Source: Thalassospira lohafexi
Lineage (GTDB): Bacteria > Pseudomonadota > Alphaproteobacteria > Rhodospirillales > Thalassospiraceae
Assembly (NCBI RefSeq): GCF_002844275.1
Contig: NZ_NXGX01000001.1
Location: forward strand, 248,001-312,000
Reading direction: 5' to 3'
Length of the DNA stretch: 64,000 nucleotides
The translations under genes and the position numbers were made by a program. This document shows positions 18,035 to 29,922 of this stretch, piece after piece (the first letter of the stretch is position 1; each line of letters begins with the position of its first letter). Below the pieces are notes generated by a model. It saw nothing but the letters and a program-made list of their open reading frames with translations, had not been told where the DNA came from and searched no databases.

Positions 18035-19063
18035 CTAACGAATTGTGAGGTCGGTTTCGCCAATCGTTTTCGGCGCCTGTCCTGGGCGCGTAAAGGTGAC
18101 TTCGCCGTGATAGGATCCTGCAGGCCATAAGTTGCCCGGGCGATCCATATTGATAAAGAACCATTTTGCGCGTGGTCCCTGATCATTGGGCAGATCAATT
18201 GTAAAATCGCGATGCCCACCTTTGCCATTCGGACTTTGCAGGCTAAGGCGGATGACGTCGCCATTATTGGCGCCAATCAGATATGCCCAAAAATACAAAG
18301 CCGGGGCTGAACGCGGCAATTCAAGCTCCTTACCGTATCCCCGTTTCAAATCCGATGCATTGGGCCGCGCCATTGAGAAACCATGACCATACAGCGTGAC
18401 ATCATTGTACGTCATTTGTTGGCGCGCTGTTGACGACCAAAGAACTGCGTTTTCGGCTGTGCAGTCACTGGTCGAACTTGCGCCCATAACGGTGCCACTG
18501 AACGGATCAACGAGTTGTTTGTCTTTGCGCAGGTTGAAATGCAGATGCGCAAAGGTTGCCTGACCGGACATGCCGATTTGGGCGATCGCTTGCCCACGAC
18601 TGACCGTGTCACCGTTTTTCACCGCGACCGATCCGCGGCGTAAATGGCAATATTGGCTTTGCCAACCGTTCGCATGGTCAATCAGGATGCCATTGCCACA
18701 TTCGATGCCCTCAAGGCTGTCTTTATCCAGACGACCGGAATCAATGTCCTCGACCCCTTCGCGAAGGGCTGTGACGGTGCCGTCTGCAATCGCACGTACC
18801 GCGACACCCGATAACATGGTGGCCTCGTCCGGAATGGCAAAATCCGTTCCGCGGTGGCCGTTATAGGTTGTCGTACCACACGCATAATCGCGAATTTCCG
18901 GGCCTGCATCATGATCGACATAATGCACGATCTCGCATTCGCCATTCAGGCAATCGACGGGTAAATCAAACGGCGGACCATCTGCGTGGGCAATGCCACC
19001 AAATGACAGGGTTGCGAACACACACAGCATAAGTGTCCGAAAACGTCCTGTTGAGTTTGGCAT
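18035..19063 (-). CDS. M23 family metallopeptidase, secreted
   Basis: This is a 342-residue protein with a signal peptide ending AHA at about residue 27. The M23 (LytM/lysostaphin) fold follows, with zinc ligands in HRGTDFAI (His and Asp) and HLHF near residue 195. These enzymes cut peptidoglycan cross-bridges in the periplasm. The C-terminal 130 residues form a beta-rich extra domain with WFFINMDRPGNLWP. The start at 19063 is fixed by AAGGAGGG five bases upstream; the open frame extends 70 codons further without support. It is divergent from the hydroxylase at 19294. Confidence 0.85.
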   Translation of the reverse strand: MPNSTGRFRTLMLCVFATLSFGGIAHADGPPFDLPVDCLNGECEIVHYVDHDAGPEIRDYACGTTTYNGHRGTDFAIPDEATMLSGVAVRAIADGTVTALREGVEDIDSGRLDKDSLEGIECGNGILIDHANGWQSQYCHLRRGSVAVKNGDTVSRGQAIAQIGMSGQATFAHLHFNLRKDKQLVDPFSGTVMGASSTSDCTAENAVLWSSTARQQMTYNDVTLYGHGFSMARPNASDLKRGYGKELELPRSAPALYFWAYLIGANNGDVIRLSLQSPNGKGGHRDFTIDLPNDQGPRAKWFFINMDRPGNLWPAGSYHGEVTFTRPGQAPKTIGETDLTIR

Positions 19064-19293
19064 GCAGGCCCTCCTTGGTGCTCGGTCGAGCGGATTAAAC
19101 ATATGGTGCATTATGAAACGCTTATTATCTAACATAATGGTGATCGCGTCGCGACCAGCAAGATATTGTTTGTACGTGTGATTATCCGCTATCAATTCAA
19201 GATGACACAGTTGATCCATCCTTATGGAGGGTGAAACTGTAACCTCAGGAAACGCCAAACAGGTTTCCAGCATAGTTTAAGGCAGTGGGACGC

Positions 19294-20085
19294 ATGGATC
19301 AGAACGGACTGCTTCGGCTCGGCATCTTTGCCACCATATTGGCCGTTATGGCCCTGTGGGAAGCCGTTGCGCCTTATCGTCCCCGTGAAGCTGTGCGGCG
19401 GCCAGTACGGTGGCTGACCAATTTTGGTTTGTTGCTGATCAGTGCTGCCTTAACCCGCTTTACGGTCGGGGCGGCCATGATCGCAACCGCCATCTGGGCC
19501 GGGCAAAACGGCTTGGGCGTGTTTAATCTGGTCGGGGTTCCGGCCTTTCTTGCCGGACTGATCGCGATTGTGGTTCTTGATTGTGCGGTCTATTGGCAAC
19601 ACCGTTTGACCCATATTGTCCCGCTGTTCTGGCGGTTTCATCGGGTGCATCATTGCGATGTTGAATTTGATGTTTCAACTGCCGTGCGGTTCCACCCCGT
19701 CGAAATCATTGCATCGGCAGGCTATAAATCGTTCTTCGTTTTACTGATCGGGGCCGATCCGTGGGCGGTGGTTGTTTATGAAAGCATGCTCAGCGGCTTT
19801 GCCCTGTTTAATCATGGCAATGTGCATTTTCCCGCACCGTTTGATCGCATGTTGCGGGTGCTAGTTGTCACCCCTGATATGCACCGGGTTCATCATTCCA
19901 GCGTGATGACCGAAACCAACAGCAACTATGGAAATATCCTGTCGGTGTGGGATCGCCTGTTTGTCAGTTACATTGATCATACAAAAGCCAATGATCATGA
20001 CATGCAGATTGGTTTGGATGAATTTCGTGATTCCAAAAGCCAAAGTTTGCTTGGGGTGCTGTGGCTTCCGTTCCGCCTGCCATGA
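19294..20085 (+). CDS. Sterol desaturase / fatty acid hydroxylase family protein
   Basis: This 263-residue integral membrane di-iron enzyme has the full set of histidine boxes: HRLTH, HRVHH, FHPVE, NHGNVH and HRVHHS. Members hydroxylate or desaturate lipids and carotenoids at the membrane. Three to four hydrophobic helices precede and separate the boxes. ATG at 19294 is preferred; GTG three codons earlier is possible. The precise lipid substrate cannot be read from the sequence and no lipid operon is adjacent. Confidence 0.88.
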   Translation: MDQNGLLRLGIFATILAVMALWEAVAPYRPREAVRRPVRWLTNFGLLLISAALTRFTVGAAMIATAIWAGQNGLGVFNLVGVPAFLAGLIAIVVLDCAVYWQHRLTHIVPLFWRFHRVHHCDVEFDVSTAVRFHPVEIIASAGYKSFFVLLIGADPWAVVVYESMLSGFALFNHGNVHFPAPFDRMLRVLVVTPDMHRVHHSSVMTETNSNYGNILSVWDRLFVSYIDHTKANDHDMQIGLDEFRDSKSQSLLGVLWLPFRLP

Positions 20086-20091
20086 TGTATA

Positions 20092-20111
20092 ATCCTCATA
20101 CGTATGAGGAT
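20092..20111. repeat. Perfect 20-bp palindrome between convergent genes
   Basis: ATCCTCATACGTATGAGGAT is exactly self-complementary and lies in the 31 bp between the stops of the hydroxylase and the methyltransferase. There is no loop and no T tract, so it is a poor classical terminator. It could be a protein-binding site or fold as a cruciform. Confidence 0.6.
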
Positions 20112-20116
20112 ATTGG

Positions 20117-20908
20117 TCAAGATGGCACAATCCCGCGCACAGCAAGGGCCGATGCCACCAAAGACCGCCGACCATCGGCTTTGCCGCCAAGGAAGGCACG
20201 CATCGTTGCCTGTTGCACATCATGGGCAAGTTCGGGCGACAGGTTGGCGAAAAATTCCCGGATCAGGCTGTGCGCGCCCAAAAGAGACTGCCAGTAATCA
20301 TCAAAATCCAGAAAGTCCATGCGTACCGCAATGGTTGTCGTATCAACATCATGAAGTCCGGCGTCTGCCCACAGATCAAATAATGCATCCTCGTTCTGAT
20401 AGGGCACATCAAAAACCTTTTTGCGCAGGTCTTCGCCCGACCCATCGACCAGAATGGCGGCCGCATCAAGAAACAAACGGATAAAGGTCAGCCCGCCCGC
20501 ACGGTCCCATACTGTGGCTGCAATCCGGCCTTTGGCGCGGGTGACGCGGACCATTTCGCCAACGGCACCGGCCGGACCATCCAGATCGTTCAACAGCAAT
20601 TGTGAAAAGGCCGTGTCAAAACTGTCATTGGCAAACGGAAGGGCTGATGCATCACCCGTTTCAAACCGGACATTGGTCGCCGTATTGCGCAGCGCCTCGG
20701 TCAGATAATCGGTCATCAAGTCGATACCGACAATTTTTGCATTGGGGTAACGGGTGGCCGCGGCCAACGTCAAACTGCCCGTGCCACACCCGACATCAAT
20801 CAGGGAGCCACATGACGGTGCGGCGACAAAGTCAAGGAAGCTGCGCGACAAACGGCGGCTCCAGCGGCCCATGGCAATCTCATAGATATCTGCGCTGGTC
20901 GAATTCAT
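20117..20908 (-). CDS. Class I SAM-dependent methyltransferase
   Basis: This 263-residue cytoplasmic protein begins MNSTSADIYEIAMGRWSRRL, a common start in this methyltransferase group. The SAM-binding motif I is LIDVGCGTGSL at about residue 37, with an acidic strand-2 end (GIDLM) and motif GDASALPF. It falls in the UbiE/Methyltransf_11-like class. The substrate is unknown. The longer open frame to 20986 has a weak N-terminal extension, so the start at 20908 is chosen. Confidence 0.82.
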   Translation of the reverse strand: MNSTSADIYEIAMGRWSRRLSRSFLDFVAAPSCGSLIDVGCGTGSLTLAAATRYPNAKIVGIDLMTDYLTEALRNTATNVRFETGDASALPFANDSFDTAFSQLLLNDLDGPAGAVGEMVRVTRAKGRIAATVWDRAGGLTFIRLFLDAAAILVDGSGEDLRKKVFDVPYQNEDALFDLWADAGLHDVDTTTIAVRMDFLDFDDYWQSLLGAHSLIREFFANLSPELAHDVQQATMRAFLGGKADGRRSLVASALAVRGIVPS

Positions 20909-21170
20909 AATCGTGCGTTTCCTTGAAACAGGGTCTTCTACCGTGGTGAATTTTACGGGCATAAAGACCTTTACCTGAATTACCAAGCCCTTGATGTGTC
21001 GTCTTTTTTCCTAATTGCAATATACATCCAACAGCATGTTCGACGAAATAGGCATTGCTCAATCTTGAACTTGCGCAATAAAGTTACAAAATATTGCGAT
21101 GCAAAAATTAACCACAAGCGCGTAAAGCGCAAGGTCGATACCGACTGTGACAGGCAAGGAAACTGACGAT

Positions 21171-21608
21171 ATGAAAGAAATGAACGGACTGAAAGGGCTG
21201 TATCTCGAAGATCTGGTGGTGGGCCAGTCCGCGAGTTATGGCAAGACGGTAACGGAAACCGATATTGTCATGTTTGCCGGAATGTCTGGTGATACCAACC
21301 CGGTTCACCTTAATCAGGATTACGCCGAAACCACCATGTTCGAAGGGCGTATTGCACACGGGATGCTGTCGGCCGGTTTCATTTCCACGGTGCTTGGCAC
21401 CAGATTGCCCGGTCCGGGAACGATTTATCTTTCACAAAGCCTGCAATTCAAGGCACCGGTACGCATTGGCGATACGGTGACGGCCAAGGTCGAAGTCCGC
21501 GAAATCATTGCAGCCAAAAAACGCGCCATCCTTGAAACCAATTGCTATGTCGGGGATCGCTGCGTGATCGCAGGCGAAGCCGTGGTCATGGTGCCCAGCC
21601 GGGCTTAA
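21171..21608 (+). CDS. MaoC family (R)-specific enoyl-CoA hydratase
   Basis: This is a 145-residue hot-dog-fold protein. The catalytic hydratase-2 motif is in FAGMSGDTNPVHLNQDYA (Asp and His), followed by IAHGMLSAG. PhaJ-type members hydrate trans-2-enoyl-CoA to (R)-3-hydroxyacyl-CoA, linking beta-oxidation to polyhydroxyalkanoate synthesis. The start at 21171 has AAGGA ten bases upstream; a longer GTG reading begins at 21147. No polyhydroxyalkanoate gene is adjacent, so assignment to PHA metabolism is only likely. Confidence 0.87.
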   Translation: MKEMNGLKGLYLEDLVVGQSASYGKTVTETDIVMFAGMSGDTNPVHLNQDYAETTMFEGRIAHGMLSAGFISTVLGTRLPGPGTIYLSQSLQFKAPVRIGDTVTAKVEVREIIAAKKRAILETNCYVGDRCVIAGEAVVMVPSRA

Positions 21609-21644
21609 ACACACTTTCGAAATCCTCACATGGCATGGATATAA

Positions 21645-21687
21645 GACGTTTCCGCCAAAGGACTGCGCGTTTTTTGGTGGAAAAGTC
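21645..21687 (+). terminator. Strong hairpin between MaoC gene and ribF
   Basis: TTTCCGCCAAA at 21649-21659 pairs with TTTGGTGGAAA at 21673-21683 (one G-T wobble). An outer GAC/GTC continues the stem across one mismatch. The loop is 13 bases and TTTACG follows. It most likely terminates the MaoC transcript, but it could also act in the ribF leader. Confidence 0.5.
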
Positions 21688-21784
21688 TTTACGCTTTGGG
21701 CCTGCGCCCTTTATAGCTGCCTGCTGGATTTGCCGATATGCTGTCGGCTGACATGGACCCAAGCAGCAAGAGAGACCAGCGCGA

Positions 21785-22741
21785 ATGCGCGTTTTTCGAT
21801 CTTTTGAAAACCTGACCGATGAGGCGCGTGGCGCTGTTGTTGCGATTGGTAATTTCGATGGTTTGCATCTGGGGCATCAATCGCTTCTTGATCAGGCGCG
21901 CGAGATTGCGCGCGACCTTGGCGTGCCACTGGCAATCCTGACGTTCGAGCCCCATCCCCGCATGCTGTTCCGTGCCGATGATCCGCCCTTTCGCCTGACA
22001 TCGGCAGATGACCGCGAAACCGCAGCCAGCACCATTGATATCGATCTTTTCTATGAGGCGGAATTCAACCGCGATTTTGCCGCCATGAGCGCAGAAGAAT
22101 TCATCGAGCGGGTTCTGGTCAAAGGGCTTGGCGCCAAACATGTCGTGGTTGGCTGGGACTTTTGTTTTGGTAAAGGACGGGCAGGTGATGTTGATTTGCT
22201 GCGTTCCATTGGCGAAACATCCGGGTTTGGTGTGACGGCGGTCGAGGCCGTGACCCATGACAACGGGATTGTTTATTCCTCAACCGCCATTCGACAAGCC
22301 CTGCGCGATGGCCGTCCACAGGATGCCACCCATCTGTTGGGGCGGCCGTGGGAAATTGCCGGAATTGTTGCGCATGGGGATGCACGTGGCCGCACCATCG
22401 GGTTTCCGACGGCCAATGTTGCCTTGGGCAATCATTTGCGTCCCAAATTTGGTGTTTATGCCATCGAACTTGGCCTGATTTCGCAAGATGACGGTCAAAC
22501 GGTTGAACGTTGGGTGCGTGGAGTCGCAAACATCGGTGTACGTCCAAGCTTCGGCGGCGATAATGATGCCGGGCTTGAAGCACACCTGTTTGATTTCGAT
22601 CAGGACATCTATGATCGCCCCGTTCGCGTGCGGTTACACGGCTTTATCCGGGGCGAAAAGAAGTTCGACGGGTTGGATGCGCTAAAGGCCCAAATCGCAT
22701 CCGATGTCGTTGCTGCCAAAGAGATTCTCGGCAAGATTTGA
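21785..22741 (+). CDS. ribF: Bifunctional riboflavin kinase / FAD synthetase
   Basis: This 318-residue cytoplasmic enzyme makes FMN from riboflavin and then FAD. The N-terminal adenylyltransferase domain shows GNFDGLHLGHQSLL (HxGH-type motif) and FEPHPR. Later VYSSTAIRQALRDG is the conserved ST-x-IR element. The C-terminal flavokinase domain includes GRTIGFPTANV and GVANIGVRPSF. Length is typical. It is the first gene of the ribF-ileS-lspA order that is common in proteobacteria. Confidence 0.96.
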   Translation: MRVFRSFENLTDEARGAVVAIGNFDGLHLGHQSLLDQAREIARDLGVPLAILTFEPHPRMLFRADDPPFRLTSADDRETAASTIDIDLFYEAEFNRDFAAMSAEEFIERVLVKGLGAKHVVVGWDFCFGKGRAGDVDLLRSIGETSGFGVTAVEAVTHDNGIVYSSTAIRQALRDGRPQDATHLLGRPWEIAGIVAHGDARGRTIGFPTANVALGNHLRPKFGVYAIELGLISQDDGQTVERWVRGVANIGVRPSFGGDNDAGLEAHLFDFDQDIYDRPVRVRLHGFIRGEKKFDGLDALKAQIASDVVAAKEILGKI

Positions 22742-22844
22742 ATTTATCGACGAACCCGCTATGATCCGCGCGCCTTTTAAGGGGTAGCCGTAATCACCGG
22801 GGGTTCGCCCTTTTTAATTTGTTCAAGACCACAGGACCGTCACG

Positions 22845-25685
<2,841 letters not shown>

Positions 25686-25753
25686 GGCATGTGGTTTTCT
25701 GGTGCGGGCTTGTCCTTGGGCGGGCCACGACGGGCAAGTTTGAAAGAGTATTG

Positions 25754-26227
25754 ATGAAGCGTCGCGCCTTTGTGTTTGGTCTGATTGTCATTGCGGTGGT
25801 TTTTGCGCTGGACCAATGGACCAAGCAGCTTGCGATTGACGGGTTGTCCAACCCGTTCCGCGTGATTGAAGTCACACCATTCATGAACTTTGTGCTGGCG
25901 TGGAATCCGGGTGTGTCGTTTGGCCTGTTTCAGGGGCAGGCACCATGGGTGATGATCGCTGCGACTGCGGCGATCACGATTGGCTTTTGCATCTGGATGT
26001 GGCGCACGCGCGATCGTCTGCTACGTTTGGCACTTGCGCTGGTTGTTGGCGGGGCGATTGGCAACCTTGTGGATCGTCTGCGTCATGGTGCGGTAACCGA
26101 TTTTATCGACCTGCATGTGGCCGGATATCACTGGCCGGTTTTCAATATTGCGGACAGTTCGATTACAATCGGTGCAGCGCTACTGTTGATCGATTCTCTT
26201 TTTGGCGGTAAAAAATCAGTTAGATAA
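25754..26227 (+). CDS. lspA: Signal peptidase II (lipoprotein signal peptidase)
   Basis: This is a 157-residue protein with four membrane helices. It cleaves the signal peptide of diacylated prolipoproteins. The catalytic aspartates are visible in GAVTDFIDLHV and FNIADSSITIGAAL, and the conserved NLVDRLRHG precedes them. The ATG at 25754 (MKRRAFVFG) is the family start; an upstream extension in frame is not used. It lies directly after ileS, as in many proteobacteria, and before a lipoprotein gene that would be its substrate. Confidence 0.95.
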   Translation: MKRRAFVFGLIVIAVVFALDQWTKQLAIDGLSNPFRVIEVTPFMNFVLAWNPGVSFGLFQGQAPWVMIAATAAITIGFCIWMWRTRDRLLRLALALVVGGAIGNLVDRLRHGAVTDFIDLHVAGYHWPVFNIADSSITIGAALLLIDSLFGGKKSVR

Positions 26228-26277
26228 TTTAAGACCGGTGTAATTCCACCCGGTCACGATGTGTATAAGAGGCAGGA

Positions 26278-26859
26278 ATGGCCCGGAAACTGACGACCAA
26301 TCTGTTTAAAATTGCGCTTTTGGGTGGGCTCGCCCTTGGTGTTGCCGGTTGCGAGTCAACGCGCGAAACCTTTGGCCTGAACAAACAGGCACCTGACGAG
26401 TTTCAGGTTGTCTCGCGCGCACCGCTCAGTCTGCCGCCTGATTTTACCTTGCGTGTTCCTGAACCGGGTGCAGCACGTCCGCAGACCGGGACCACCACCG
26501 ATCAGGCCCGCCGCATTTTGACTGGCGAAGATCCCAACGGCGTTAAACGTGACATTTCTGAAGGCACGCGCAGCAAGGGACAGGTCGCACTTCTGTCGCA
26601 ATCGGGTGCGCAATATGCATCACCTGATATCCGCAACACTGTGGATCGGGAAACCTCGATCTTTATTTCGGAAAGCGACAGCGTTGTTGATGACCTGATC
26701 TTCTGGCAGGAAAAGCCAGAATTTGGCACCACAGTTGATCCGGCGGCTGAGGCAAAACGCATTCGTGATCAGCAGGCGCTTGGCGACTCTGCCGCTGGCG
26801 GTGGCGACACCCCGGTGATCGAACGCAAACAAAAGGGCTGGCTTGAAGATATCTTCTAA
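26278..26859 (+). CDS. DUF3035 lipoprotein
   Basis: This is a 193-residue lipoprotein. The signal sequence ends in the lipobox VAGC near residue 25. The mature part begins ESTRETFGLNKQAPDEF and contains the DUF3035 signature RAPLSLPPDF. Its C-terminus is charged. The family sits downstream of lspA and upstream of M16 peptidases in many alphaproteobacteria and has no assigned function. A GC-rich hairpin terminator follows. Confidence 0.88.
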   Translation: MARKLTTNLFKIALLGGLALGVAGCESTRETFGLNKQAPDEFQVVSRAPLSLPPDFTLRVPEPGAARPQTGTTTDQARRILTGEDPNGVKRDISEGTRSKGQVALLSQSGAQYASPDIRNTVDRETSIFISESDSVVDDLIFWQEKPEFGTTVDPAAEAKRIRDQQALGDSAAGGGDTPVIERKQKGWLEDIF

Positions 26860-26910
26860 GCCGATCTTGCCATCTGGGCGCACGAAGCCACAGTTTTGAG
26901 ATTTCATCAG

Positions 26911-26931
26911 GGGCGCGGAATTTCCGCGCCC
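26911..26931 (+). terminator. Terminator after the DUF3035 lipoprotein gene
   Basis: GGGCGCGG and CCGCGCCC form a perfect 8-bp stem around AATTT, followed by TTGTTCTGT. It lies 50 bases beyond the stop. Confidence 0.65.
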
Positions 26932-27050
26932 TTGTTCTGTCATATTCGGTTTTTAAGAACTTTCTGTCGCGATACCCATGAGCCGCAAAAGTGCCGGGAT
27001 CGCAAAGCAACCAGTTTGCACCACCATGCCTGATGGAATGGGATGACATA

Positions 27051-28475
27051 ATGAAAATTCCGACACTATCCGTAATGTTTGCACGCATGCCTGTGACGGC
27101 GTCGATGCTGGCCGCTGTGATGATGGTTATAATGCCGCATCTGTCACAGGCGGCGGTTTTCAATCCGCAAACCGTAACCCTTGATAACGGCATGCAGGTG
27201 GTGCTGGTGGAAAACCACCGTGCCCCCGTCGTGACCCAGATGGTCTGGTATAAGGTTGGCTCGGCTGACGAACAGACCGGGATTTCGGGCATTGCGCATT
27301 TTCTTGAACACCTGATGTTCAAGGGCACCAATGACATTGCACCGGGCGACTTTTCCAAGATCGTTGCGCGCAACGGCGGAAATGACAATGCCTTTACCAC
27401 ATGGGACTACACCGGTTATTTCCAGAACATCGCACGGGATCGTCTTGATCTGGTGATGAAGATGGAAGCCGACCGGATGACCAATCTGCAACTGTCTGAT
27501 GATGTTGTTCTGCCTGAACGCGATGTCATCATCGAAGAACGCCGGTCGCGGATCGATAACAATCCGGGCGCCCTTCTGGGCGAGCAGATGCGTGCAGCCC
27601 TTTATATGGCGCATCCCTATGGTCGGTCGATCATTGGCTGGATGAATGAAATGGAGCAGCTGTCGACCAAGGATGCGCTTGATTTCTATCACGAATGGTA
27701 CGCCCCCAATAACGCCATTCTGGTCGTGGCTGGCGATATCACGATGGATGAATTGCTGCCGATGGCCAAAAAATACTATGGCGTTATCCCGCGCGGCGAC
27801 GTTTCCACCCGTCACCGGGTCAAGGAACCGGTCCAGCATGCCCCGCGCAAGGTCACCATGCGTGATCCGCGCGTTGGTCAGGCCTCCATGTCGCGCTATT
27901 ACCTGGCACCTTCTTATAACTCTGAAAATGCGGCGGACGCGGCCCCGCTTGAGCTTTTAAGCGAGATCATTGGATCGGGCACGACCAGCCGTTTCTTCAA
28001 GGCATTGGTTGTTGATCAGTCGATTGCCTCAAGTGTCGGGACCTTCTATGACCCGGTGGCTGTCGACCTGGCAAGCTTCGGGCTTTATGCCGTGCCACGC
28101 GGCGATGGCGAGTTGGCCGATCTTGAAAAGGCGGTTGATGATCAGATTGCCAAGCTCAAAACCGATGGCGTGACGGAGGATGAACTTGACCGTGCCAAGC
28201 AGAAGCTTCTGGATAGTGCGGTCTTTGCCCGTGATTCCCTATCGGCTGGCGCGCGCGTGCTGGGGCAGTCACTTGCGGTTGGTTTAACCGTCGATCAGGT
28301 CGAAAGCTGGCCAGACCGGATTTCGGCCGTCACGGTTGATCAGGTCAACGAAGCTGCCAAGCACGTCTTTAATGACAAACAATCGGTCACCGGCTGGTTG
28401 ATGCCACCCGAAGGAGGTCCTGTATCGGGCAGTGGTCCCGCTATTCCACTGGATTCCGGCGGGGGAGTACATTGA
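27051..28475 (+). CDS. M16 family zinc peptidase, catalytic subunit-like
   Basis: This 474-residue protein has a hydrophobic signal sequence ending SQA at about residue 33, so it is exported. The inverted zinc motif HFLEH (H83, E86, H87) marks an active M16 (pitrilysin-family) peptidase, with the R/Y-containing M16_C domain in the second half. The start at 27051 is chosen from the position of the signal peptide. It is one base from the next gene, which is a related protein without the zinc motif. The two probably form a heterodimer, as in mitochondrial processing peptidase and its bacterial relatives. Confidence 0.9.
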   Translation: MKIPTLSVMFARMPVTASMLAAVMMVIMPHLSQAAVFNPQTVTLDNGMQVVLVENHRAPVVTQMVWYKVGSADEQTGISGIAHFLEHLMFKGTNDIAPGDFSKIVARNGGNDNAFTTWDYTGYFQNIARDRLDLVMKMEADRMTNLQLSDDVVLPERDVIIEERRSRIDNNPGALLGEQMRAALYMAHPYGRSIIGWMNEMEQLSTKDALDFYHEWYAPNNAILVVAGDITMDELLPMAKKYYGVIPRGDVSTRHRVKEPVQHAPRKVTMRDPRVGQASMSRYYLAPSYNSENAADAAPLELLSEIIGSGTTSRFFKALVVDQSIASSVGTFYDPVAVDLASFGLYAVPRGDGELADLEKAVDDQIAKLKTDGVTEDELDRAKQKLLDSAVFARDSLSAGARVLGQSLAVGLTVDQVESWPDRISAVTVDQVNEAAKHVFNDKQSVTGWLMPPEGGPVSGSGPAIPLDSGGGVH

Positions 28476-28476
28476 T

Positions 28477-29808
28477 ATGAACCATTTTACAAAACACATT
28501 GCCGGACTGACCGTTGCCGCCTTTGCGACCTTTGGTCTGGCAAGTCAGGCCAAAGCCGTCGAAGTACAAGAAGTTGTTTCTGACGGCGGCATTCGGGCCT
28601 GGTTGATCGAGGACCATCTCAATCCGCTGATGACCATGGACATTGCCTTTACCGGTGCTGGGGCTGCAACCGATGCCGATGGTAAGCTTGGTCTGTCCAA
28701 CATGGTGTCGGGGCTGATTGACGAAGGGGCGGGCGAAATGGACAGCCAGACCTTCCGCGGTGAAATGGAAAACCGCTCGATCAGTCTGTCTTTTGATGCC
28801 GGGCGCGATGATTTCGCCGGGTCGCTGGTAACCTTGACCCGCGAACGCGATACGGCGATTGATCTGTTGCGTCTGGCGCTGTCCGAGCCCCGCTTTGACG
28901 ATGAAGCAATTGAACGCATTCGTGCGCAAATCGTTTCGGGTTTGAAAAGTGCGGAAAATGATCCGGGCGATATTGCCAGCCGGACGTTCTTTAAATCGAT
29001 CTTTGGCGATCATCCCTATGCCCGTCCGGTATCAGGCAATTTTGATACCGTGGCATCGCTTAACGCCAATGACTTCCGGGGCTTTGTCCGTCATGCCTTT
29101 GCCAAGGACAACCTGATCATTGGGGTGGCGGGCGATATTACGGCCGATGAGCTGGGCCCGTTGCTCGACGAGGCATTTGGCAGTTTGCCTGATCATGCCG
29201 ATCTTCCGGCGATTGCTGACGTCACACCAAAATTTGGTGCGATGGATGTGGTGAAGCAAGACATCCCGCAAAGTCAGGCGATCTGGGGCCAAAAGGGCAT
29301 CAAACGCACCGATCCTGATTTCTATGCCGCCTATGTGATGAATTACATCCTTGGCGGCGGTGGCTTCGCGTCGCGCCTGACCGAAGAAGTCCGTGAGAAG
29401 CGCGGGCTTGCCTATGGCGTCTATAGCTACTTGGCCGATCTTGATCATGCGGAAATGATGATGGGCGGGGTTGCCACGCGCAATGATGCGATTGGGCAAA
29501 GCCTGTCACTGATCAGCACCGAATGGACCAAGATGAAGGACAGCGGCGTGTCACAGGAAGAACTCGATAACGCCAAGTCCTATCTAACCGGCGCCTTCCC
29601 GCTGCGCTTTACCAGTCTTGGCAATCTGTCGGGCATGCTGGTCGGCATGCAGAAAGAAGACCTTGGCATGGACTTCCTGGATCGCCGCAACAGCCTAGTG
29701 GATGCTGTCACCCTTGATGACGTCAACCGGGTTGCCGGTGAACTGATGGACCCGGCCAATGTCACCGTAACGGTGGTTGGTAAGCCCGAAGGTGATTTGG
29801 CTTTCTAA
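28477..29808 (+). CDS. M16 family protein, non-catalytic partner
   Basis: This is a 443-residue exported M16-fold protein with a signal peptide ending AKA near residue 24. Where the zinc motif should be, the sequence reads LSNMVSGLIDEGAG, with no HxxEH, so it cannot bind the catalytic zinc in the usual way. It retains the M16_C signature around GGGGFASRLTEEVREKRGLAYG, which in the family contributes to substrate binding. A strong GGGGGAG ribosome site precedes the ATG. It is translated together with the catalytic partner and is likely its obligate subunit. Confidence 0.9.
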   Translation: MNHFTKHIAGLTVAAFATFGLASQAKAVEVQEVVSDGGIRAWLIEDHLNPLMTMDIAFTGAGAATDADGKLGLSNMVSGLIDEGAGEMDSQTFRGEMENRSISLSFDAGRDDFAGSLVTLTRERDTAIDLLRLALSEPRFDDEAIERIRAQIVSGLKSAENDPGDIASRTFFKSIFGDHPYARPVSGNFDTVASLNANDFRGFVRHAFAKDNLIIGVAGDITADELGPLLDEAFGSLPDHADLPAIADVTPKFGAMDVVKQDIPQSQAIWGQKGIKRTDPDFYAAYVMNYILGGGGFASRLTEEVREKRGLAYGVYSYLADLDHAEMMMGGVATRNDAIGQSLSLISTEWTKMKDSGVSQEELDNAKSYLTGAFPLRFTSLGNLSGMLVGMQKEDLGMDFLDRRNSLVDAVTLDDVNRVAGELMDPANVTVTVVGKPEGDLAF

Positions 29809-29830
29809 CGCGAGAACAATCTAAATGATC

Positions 29831-29862
29831 AAAGCGCGGCGAAAGAGATTTCGCCGCGCTTT
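29831..29862 (+). terminator. Rho-independent terminator after the M16 pair
   Basis: A perfect 14-bp stem, AAAGCGCGGCGAAA with TTTCGCCGCGCTTT, has a GAGA tetraloop and is followed by GTGCTTTG. It closes the peptidase operon before mutL. Confidence 0.85.
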
Positions 29863-29922
29863 GTGCTTTGATAGGTTCAACTCAACCAAGATCAACACAT
29901 CAAGATTACGAGCATCGCCCAC

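Noticed and set aside
21609-21784. FMN riboswitch before ribF
   Set aside because: The conserved AGGAUAU and related junction sequences are not seen; only a simple hairpin is present.
22742-22844. Isoleucine-responsive T-box leader before ileS
   Set aside because: No T-box sequence and no specifier loop can be seen; the leader is only about 100 bases and T-boxes are largely Gram-positive.
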